A stretch of DNA of 36,997 nucleotides from an uncultured Eubacteriales bacterium (GTDB taxonomy: Bacteria; Bacillota_I; Bacilli_A; RF39; UBA660), in NCBI GenBank assembly GCA_905188025.1, contig CAJJKI010000013.1, positions 1 through 36,997 of the forward strand, in the 5' to 3' direction. Below, piece by piece: positions 32,876-36,997 of this stretch. Under the pieces are notes generated by a model that was not told the DNA's origin, did no database searches, and saw only the letters and a program-made list of their open reading frames with translations. Numbering within the stretch: position 1 is the first letter of the stretch; each line of letters opens with the position of its first letter. The position numbers were made by a program, and so were the translations under genes.

Positions 32876-33370
32876 CTATTTTTTTATTTCCCTGATAATT
32901 TGATAAATTTCGTAGATAAAGGCTACTAGCATTGGAAAGATGATAATTATTAAGTAGCCCCATTTTGAAGTTAGAAGACTATAGATAGTTCCTAGTACAC
33001 TATAGGCAGAAGTAGTTTTAGTAGTACCAATAAAGTTATCATCATTATATTTTTCTTCATTATCTAAAGTGTAAGTATAAATACCATCTCCGACTGGCTC
33101 AACATTAACTATTTTATTTATTTTTACTTCTACAGGAGAATTTTGTAAATCATAATAGATAACGGCATCTCCTTTACGGTATTTTGTACTTTTCTTAACT
33201 ACTAGTAAATCGCTTTTATGATAATTATAGGTTTTATCTTCAAGTATTAATAGTGTTTTATCTTTAAATTCAGATACATTATACTTATTATATGATAATA
33301 AGCAATATGTTACGACGATGGTTATTATGATATATAATCCTATTAATATATTTCTTACTACTTTTTTCAT
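32876..33370 (-). CDS. Signal-peptidase-like protein lacking the catalytic serine (second copy)
   Basis: A 164-aa protein with two membrane helices (about 5-25 and 138-156) and the S26B beta domain between. The segment equal to S-M-E-P reads D-K-T-Y (D45-Y48), with the downstream YHKSDLLVVKK still recognisable, and there is no T-H-R-V block. Its C-terminus (FPMLVAFIYEIYQIIREIKK) is nearly the same as that of the 13912 protein (FPILVLFIYEIYAVIKEIKS). It opens the AAA+ operon. GGTGATAT precedes the ATG. The repeated pairing of such a protein with an active SipW suggests a pseudo-peptidase that holds or presents substrates. Confidence 0.72.
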   Translation of the reverse strand: MKKVVRNILIGLYIIITIVVTYCLLSYNKYNVSEFKDKTLLILEDKTYNYHKSDLLVVKKSTKYRKGDAVIYYDLQNSPVEVKINKIVNVEPVGDGIYTYTLDNEEKYNDDNFIGTTKTTSAYSVLGTIYSLLTSKWGYLIIIIFPMLVAFIYEIYQIIREIKK

Positions 33371-33385
33371 ATTATCACCATTTTA

Positions 33386-33413
33386 ATTATATCATAGTTT
33401 TAGTTAAATGCAA
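33386..33413 (-). promoter_or_regulatory. Promoter of the pseudo-peptidase/AAA+/SipW operon
   Basis: Minus strand: -35 TTGCAT (33413-33408), 16-bp spacer ending TGA, -10 TATAAT (33391-33386). It is nearly the same as the promoter at 26308-26336. The rest of the 206-bp gap (33371-33576) holds AT-rich DNA and the rpmE terminator, and nothing else I can name. Confidence 0.77.
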
Positions 33414-33524
33414 AGATTTATCTACGATGATTTATTTTGTTTTTGACTTGTATTTAATTTTATGTTTTATAAGGCTATTATTTGTTTATATTTTAGTTTT
33501 ATATGAATAGTTATTTTGAATATA

Positions 33525-33554
33525 AAGAAAAAAGACACACTCTAGGTATGTCTT
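33525..33554 (-). terminator. Terminator after rpmE
   Basis: Minus strand stem AAGACATAC / GTGTGTCTT (one G-U) with loop CTAGA, followed by TTTTTTC. Confidence 0.8.
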
Positions 33555-33576
33555 AATTTTATTGGATTAATAAATA

Positions 33577-33780
33577 TTATTTATCAAAGCCATATTTCTT
33601 GTTAAACTTATCTACTTGTCCTTTTCTTGTAGTATTGTTTTGTGTTCCAGTATAGAATGGATGACATGCAGAACATACTTCAACAGCGATATCTTTTTTA
33701 GTAGATCTAGTTTTAAATGTATTACCGCAAGCACATGTTACAGTGGCTTCAACGTAATTTGGATGAATATTCTTTTTCAT
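33577..33780 (-). CDS. rpmE: 50S ribosomal protein L31 (C+ type)
   Basis: A 67-aa protein of the large ribosomal subunit. Two zinc-binding Cys pairs, C16-A-C18 and C36-S-A-C39 in VEVCSACHPFYTGTQ, mark the zinc-containing C+ paralogue. The C-terminal GQVDKFNKKYG is typical. AAAGGAG precedes the ATG. It is a monocistronic gene with its own promoter and terminator. In B. subtilis rpmE is close to murAB (murZ), and murA is also close here. Confidence 0.96.
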   Translation of the reverse strand: MKKNIHPNYVEATVTCACGNTFKTRSTKKDIAVEVCSACHPFYTGTQNNTTRKGQVDKFNKKYGFDK

Positions 33781-33796
33781 ATGTTTCTCCTTTCGC

Positions 33797-33817
33797 CATG
33801 ACTAACAGTAAGTCATA
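33797..33817 (-). promoter_or_regulatory. Possible L31 leader hairpin
   Basis: Inverted repeat ATGACT / AGTCAT with a 7-nt loop in the 5' leader of rpmE, just upstream of the ribosome site. L31 leaders with autoregulatory hairpins are known in Bacillota; whether this is one was not tested. Confidence 0.4.
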
Positions 33818-33835
33818 GTAATAAATTCGTTTTAT

Positions 33836-33864
33836 ATTATATCAAGATTTTTTTAATTTTTCAA
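33836..33864 (-). promoter_or_regulatory. Promoter of rpmE overlapping the SGNH-like stop codon
   Basis: Minus strand: -35 TTGAAA (33864-33859), 17-bp spacer, extended -10 TGATATAAT (-10 at 33841-33836). The TGA before the -10 is also the stop codon of the SGNH-like gene. Confidence 0.8.
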
Positions 33865-34492
33865 CTAAAATTTTAATTATTTCTTTTTTTCCTTGATTAT
33901 TTAGATAAAATTTAGTGTTTTCTGCTAATAATTCTGGCTTGTTATGAAGAGAATGTTCTAAATCAAGGTATGTATAATGATAGGTATTGGCTAATTTTTC
34001 TAATTTATAATTTAGATAGGTATAAATATCTTGGTAACTTGAGGTAACATTATAATATCCTAGAATGAATACTTGATCATAATCATAGCGATTTATTTCT
34101 TGAAGAATTTCTTCGTAAGTAGTTAACATATTGTTTATATAAGTATAGATATTGTTAGGATCATCCTGAAGTTTGGAATAAATATCATTCATACCAAGAG
34201 ATATTATTAGGATATCTGTCTTTTTTAGGACTTGATGAATTGATACTTTGGTATTAGAGACTTCTTTTTCTTGATTATATTTGATGATATTTAGTAAGTC
34301 TGTGAGACGGTAATCAGGATCAGTAAAGGTACTATTATATATTATTTTACTGTTAATTTGTTTATAGTTGTTATCAGCAATATTATCACCAATAGCAGTA
34401 TAAGTTAATTCTTCTTTTTCAGTTAACTTGTAGATTACATAGCAGGCAAAAATAGAAAGAAAAAGAAATAATATAGGTATTATTTTTTTCAT
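33842..34492 (-). CDS. Membrane-anchored SGNH-like protein with Asn for the nucleophile
   Basis: A 216-aa protein with an N-terminal membrane helix (about 4-21) and an SGNH/GDSL-fold domain outside. Block I reads AIGDNIAD (G35-D36-N37), where the nucleophilic Ser is Asn. Block III is intact (LGMNDIY, N102-D103). The last block, usually DxxH, reads TKFYLNNQG, so the His is also missing. The rest of the fold, including ILGYYN and YLDL, is kept. It is therefore probably a non-catalytic member, perhaps a binding protein, or an enzyme with altered chemistry. The gene lies 22 bp after murA and ends in TGA, one of the few uses of that stop here. Confidence 0.75.
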   Translation of the reverse strand: MKKIIPILFLFLSIFACYVIYKLTEKEELTYTAIGDNIADNNYKQINSKIIYNSTFTDPDYRLTDLLNIIKYNQEKEVSNTKVSIHQVLKKTDILIISLGMNDIYSKLQDDPNNIYTYINNMLTTYEEILQEINRYDYDQVFILGYYNVTSSYQDIYTYLNYKLEKLANTYHYTYLDLEHSLHNKPELLAENTKFYLNNQGKKEIIKILVEKLKKS

Positions 34493-34513
34493 AGGATCAC
34501 TACTAAATAATAT

Positions 34514-35767
34514 TTATATTAATTCTATTTTAGCACCAACTTGGGTTAATTTTTCAATTATTTTATCATAACCACGCAAGATATAGGAAATGTTATCAAT
34601 AGTGGTTGTTCCTTCAGCGATGAGGGCCGCTACTAGAAGAGACGCACCTCCGCGAAGGTCAGTGGCTGATACTTCTGTGCCTTTTAATTTAGTTATTCCT
34701 TTGATAACAGCTTTACGATTATCTTTTCTTACTTTGGTTTTTGCTCCCATTTTATTTAGATATTCAAGGTTTTGAAAGCGATTTTCATAGATGGTTTCTT
34801 CGATTACGCTACGGCCTTTGCATTGTGTTAGGAATGTGGCCATTATTTGTTGTAAATCTGTAGGAAATCCTGGATATACAAGTGTTTTTATATCAGTAGC
34901 TTTGTATTTTTTTGGAGCATTTACGATAATGTTATCAAGGCCTACTTGCATATCAACGCCAGCTTCAGTGAGTTTTGCGATGAGGGCTTCTAGGTGGTTA
35001 GGAATCATGTTATCAATTTTTAGATTTTTTCCTAATAAAGCTGCGATGATTAGATAAGTACCAGCTTCAATGCGATCGGGAATAACTTCATGGAAACATT
35101 TATGTAAGTATTTAACTCCAATAATAGTTATAGTACTGGTACCGGCTCCTTTGATTTTGGCTCCCATGTTGTTTAGATAGGTAGCAATGTTTACGATTTC
35201 AGGCTCTTGAGCGGCGTTATCAATAATAGTTTTACCTTTTGCTTTTACAGCTGCTAACATGATATTGATGGTGGCTCCTACGCTTGGGAAATCTAGATAG
35301 ATATTGCTGCCATGTAGTTTTTCAGCTTCAATTATAAAATGATTATCTTCTTCAGTAATAGTGGCTCCTAAAGATTCAAAGCCTTTTAAGTGAAGATTGA
35401 TTGGGCGAGCTCCAATGGCACAGCCTCCTGGAAAGTACATTTCTACACGATTAAATTTTCCTAGGAGCGCTCCCATAAAGTAATATGAAGCACGTAATTT
35501 TTTTGATAATTCTTGAGTAATTTCACGATTTATAATATCACTAGAATTGATAACGACTTCTCCTGGGGTACGATCAATTTTAGCATTTAAATGAAGAAGA
35601 ATTTTTTCAAGATCATCAACGTCAGTTATGTTTGGGACATTACTGATTGTAACTGTTTCATCACAAAGAATAGCAGCTGGTATAAGGGCTACAACACTAT
35701 TTTTAGCTCCGCCAACAGTAATAGTTCCAGTTAGTTGATGACATCCTTCAATTTTTATTTTAGGCAT
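34514..35767 (-). CDS. murA: UDP-N-acetylglucosamine 1-carboxyvinyltransferase
   Basis: A 417-aa cytoplasmic enzyme, the first committed step of peptidoglycan synthesis: enolpyruvyl transfer from PEP to UDP-GlcNAc. Motifs are GGAKNSVVALI (K22, N23), the catalytic loop PGGCAIGARP with C116 (the target of fosfomycin), and TDLQQ (position of the conserved Asp in the C-terminal half), followed by DLRGGASLLVAAL. Length is normal. Bacillota often have two paralogues. The nearby rpmE suggests the MurAB/MurZ type, as B. subtilis murAB is near rpmE, whereas murAA sits next to spoIID; this assignment is tentative. GGAGG precedes the ATG. Confidence 0.95.
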   Translation of the reverse strand: MPKIKIEGCHQLTGTITVGGAKNSVVALIPAAILCDETVTISNVPNITDVDDLEKILLHLNAKIDRTPGEVVINSSDIINREITQELSKKLRASYYFMGALLGKFNRVEMYFPGGCAIGARPINLHLKGFESLGATITEEDNHFIIEAEKLHGSNIYLDFPSVGATINIMLAAVKAKGKTIIDNAAQEPEIVNIATYLNNMGAKIKGAGTSTITIIGVKYLHKCFHEVIPDRIEAGTYLIIAALLGKNLKIDNMIPNHLEALIAKLTEAGVDMQVGLDNIIVNAPKKYKATDIKTLVYPGFPTDLQQIMATFLTQCKGRSVIEETIYENRFQNLEYLNKMGAKTKVRKDNRKAVIKGITKLKGTEVSATDLRGGASLLVAALIAEGTTTIDNISYILRGYDKIIEKLTQVGAKIELI

Positions 35768-35817
35768 AATTACCTCCTTGTATATTTTATGTATTTTTAC
35801 TCGTTTGGTTCAACTAT

Positions 35818-35846
35818 ACGATACCATATTATTAAGTTTTTTGCAA
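35818..35846 (-). promoter_or_regulatory. Possible murA promoter
   Basis: Minus strand: -35 TTGCAA (35846-35841), 17-bp spacer, extended -10 TGG-TATCGT (-10 at 35823-35818). The -10 has two mismatches to consensus. Confidence 0.5.
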
Positions 35847-35926
35847 TATTTTCAAGGAATATTTACTTTTTATACACTTTTTAATTCTTATATAGAACTT
35901 GTTTTTGATTGACATGATATATAAAA

Positions 35927-35956
35927 AGAACCAGTCTCTATAATTTAATGAGTTCT
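35927..35956 (-). terminator. Weak possible terminator after walJ
   Basis: Minus strand: AGAACTC pairs with GAG and TTCT across a 5-nt bulge, followed by TTTT. The stem contains the walJ stop codon. It is weak. Confidence 0.3.
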
Positions 35957-36696
35957 GTTTCTTTATTTTGAGTAGCAATAATTATATTATCTACTTGTTC
36001 ATTTTCTTTATTTAGACGATCTGTTAGGGTTTTATAAGCAAGTTCTTCGGTATTATTCTCTTCGGATAAGTGGGCCAATAAGATATATTTTGTTTTATCT
36101 CCGATGAATTTAGCTAGATATTTAGCTGAATCATAATTTGATAGGTGGCCTTTATCGGAGAGGATTCTTTGTCTTAATTCAAAAGGATATTTACCATTAT
36201 TTAGCATTTCTACGTCATGATTACTTTCCATTATATAGAGATTTCTATTGGATAATAGGTCAAAGTATTTACGATTGATATATCCAGTATCGGTAATGTA
36301 TACAAGGGATTTATCTTCGTTATTGATAATGTATCCTAGGGAATCTTCAGTATCATGAGAGGTATGAATTACTTCTACATGGATATCTTTAATATCAAAG
36401 GTTTCTGTATCGATAAGATGATAATTTTCAATGTAATCAAGGTAAGGATACATTTTTTCAGTCATATAGACACAGGGATTAATTCTTTTTAATAAGACTG
36501 GTAATCCTTTAACGTGATCGACATGGATGTGGGTAATTAGGATAGCATCTAGGTCACTAGGGTTAACATTTAGGGAGGTTAACTTTTCAAGGATATATTT
36601 GCTACTGTTACCGGCATCTATTAATATTTTTGCTTGATTTGTCTCAATATATGTAGTGTTTCCTTTGCTACCGCTAGATAAAACGCATACCTTCAT
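35938..36696 (-). CDS. walJ: WalJ-like metallo-beta-lactamase-fold hydrolase
   Basis: A 252-aa MBL-fold protein, close to WalJ/YycJ. It begins VCVLSSGSKGNTTYIET and has ILIDAGNSSKYI; the metal motif THIHVDHVKG gives H56, H58, D60 and H61; VIHTSHD, ITDTGYI and LAHLSEENN supply the other ligands. WalJ is usually near the WalKR two-component genes and is linked to cell-wall control and DNA repair fidelity; walKR are not in the window. The ATG overlaps the stop of the upstream M23 gene (TAATG), so the two are coupled. Confidence 0.87.
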   Translation of the reverse strand: MKVCVLSSGSKGNTTYIETNQAKILIDAGNSSKYILEKLTSLNVNPSDLDAILITHIHVDHVKGLPVLLKRINPCVYMTEKMYPYLDYIENYHLIDTETFDIKDIHVEVIHTSHDTEDSLGYIINNEDKSLVYITDTGYINRKYFDLLSNRNLYIMESNHDVEMLNNGKYPFELRQRILSDKGHLSNYDSAKYLAKFIGDKTKYILLAHLSEENNTEELAYKTLTDRLNKENEQVDNIIIATQNKETELIKL

Positions 36697-36997
36697 TAGT
36701 ATAAACTTAATGGATTTACGGTGTATCCGCCATTATATGGGACACCAATCCATACTCCAAAGTCTAAGTGAGTTCCTTCATATGAGGATGATCCGTATGC
36801 TGGGGTAGGAACGACATATCCAGTATTTCCCATAGTTGCTATTTTTTGGCCACGGGATACTGTTTGACCAGGTCTTACTAAGACGGTATTTAAGTGCATA
36901 TATTGAGTATGATAGCCACCAATGTTGTGATTAATGATGATATAATTTCCACGGGTACTATTACAGCCTGTGTTACCACGAACGCAGCCACTTCCGA
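36696..36997 (-). CDS. M23-type peptidase, C-terminal part
   Basis: The gene enters from beyond base 36997; the frame starts at 36995 and the window holds about the last 99 residues. Features of the LytM/M23 fold are GNYIIINHNIGGYHTQYMHLNTV (in the usual place of G-x-Y-V-x-I-x-H and Y-x-H-L), VSRGQKIATMGNTG, and a C-terminal GTHLDFGVWIGV. In active M23 enzymes this last block is HLHF; here the second His is Asp. The first ligand pair (HxxxD) is outside the window, so activity cannot be judged. The stop overlaps the walJ start. Confidence 0.78.
   Translation of the reverse strand, partial: GSGCVRGNTGCNSTRGNYIIINHNIGGYHTQYMHLNTVLVRPGQTVSRGQKIATMGNTGYVVPTPAYGSSSYEGTHLDFGVWIGVPYNGGYTVNPLSLY

Noticed and set aside
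32868..32963. 32-residue N-terminal extension of the TasA-like protein at 31857
   Set aside because: It overlaps the pseudo-peptidase gene in another frame; the internal ATG has a ribosome site.
10788..33370. Integrated mobile element
   Set aside because: No integrase, transposase, direct repeats or tRNA target was seen at either edge, and base composition by eye matches the flanks.

Overview
The window is AT-rich (by eye about 30% G+C) and looks like a chromosome segment from a low-GC, endospore-forming-lineage Bacillota, probably an uncultured gut Bacilli or Erysipelotrichia/RF39-like bacterium. The reasons are AGGAGG-type ribosome sites, sigma-A promoters with extended -10 boxes, SpoIID/SpoIIQ/SpoIIID/Mbl in Bacillus order, a C+ type L31 protein, and SipW-type signal peptidases. 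TGA is used as a stop at least once (the gene ending at 33842) and Trp is encoded by TGG, so code 11 fits. The species call is inference.

Layout. (1) 1-530: the 3' end of a collagen-like Gly-X-Thr surface protein with eight near-identical 45-bp repeats. (2) 0.7-6.2 kb: housekeeping and envelope genes: a DUF308 membrane protein, a DUF2238-like/RDD membrane pair, the PcrA helicase, a VanY-type carboxypeptidase and a membrane-anchored thioredoxin-like protein. (3) 6.2-9.8 kb, minus strand: rpiB, ywzB (DUF1146), spoIID, spoIIQ, spoIIID and mbl, a compressed version of the B. subtilis rpiB-to-mbl order. (4) 9.9-10.7 kb: an unrecognised 256-aa protein behind a perfect consensus promoter. (5) 10.8-33.4 kb: a large accessory surface locus, described below. 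(6) 33.6-37 kb, minus strand: rpmE, a degenerate SGNH-like protein, murA, walJ and a partial M23 peptidase.

The 22-kb accessory locus is the most interesting part. It holds two active-looking SipW/ER-type signal peptidases (Ser/His catalytic pair), each in an operon with a signal-peptidase-like protein that has Asp where the nucleophilic Ser should be. It also holds seven exported TasA/camelysin-like proteins in several paralogous sets and a 2737-aa secreted protein with about 35 Tyr-Gly-Gly-Gly-Asn repeats interrupted by a CBM2-like domain. A membrane-tethered McrB-like AAA+ ATPase sits next to a DUF2357-like protein, and there are two unrecognised helical proteins and a 35-aa small protein. 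The simplest reading is a system that exports, matures and assembles an extracellular protein fibre or matrix. The AAA+/DUF2357 pair has no McrC-type nuclease beside it and may act as a membrane motor or regulator rather than in restriction. That role is inference.

Transcription units as read from promoters and terminators: 33370 to 27021 (pseudo-peptidase, TasA-like, unknown, AAA+, DUF2357, SipW, TasA-like); 26213 to 24485 (two TasA-like genes); 26358 to 26936, a lone plus-strand TasA-like gene; 24336 to 11957 (giant protein, 35-aa ORF, 503-aa unknown, pseudo-peptidase, TasA-like, SipW, TasA-like); and 11846 to 10788, a single TasA-like gene with its own promoter and terminator, possibly the major subunit. 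No gap without a gene exceeds about 210 bp. No tRNA, rRNA, CRISPR array or insertion sequence was seen.
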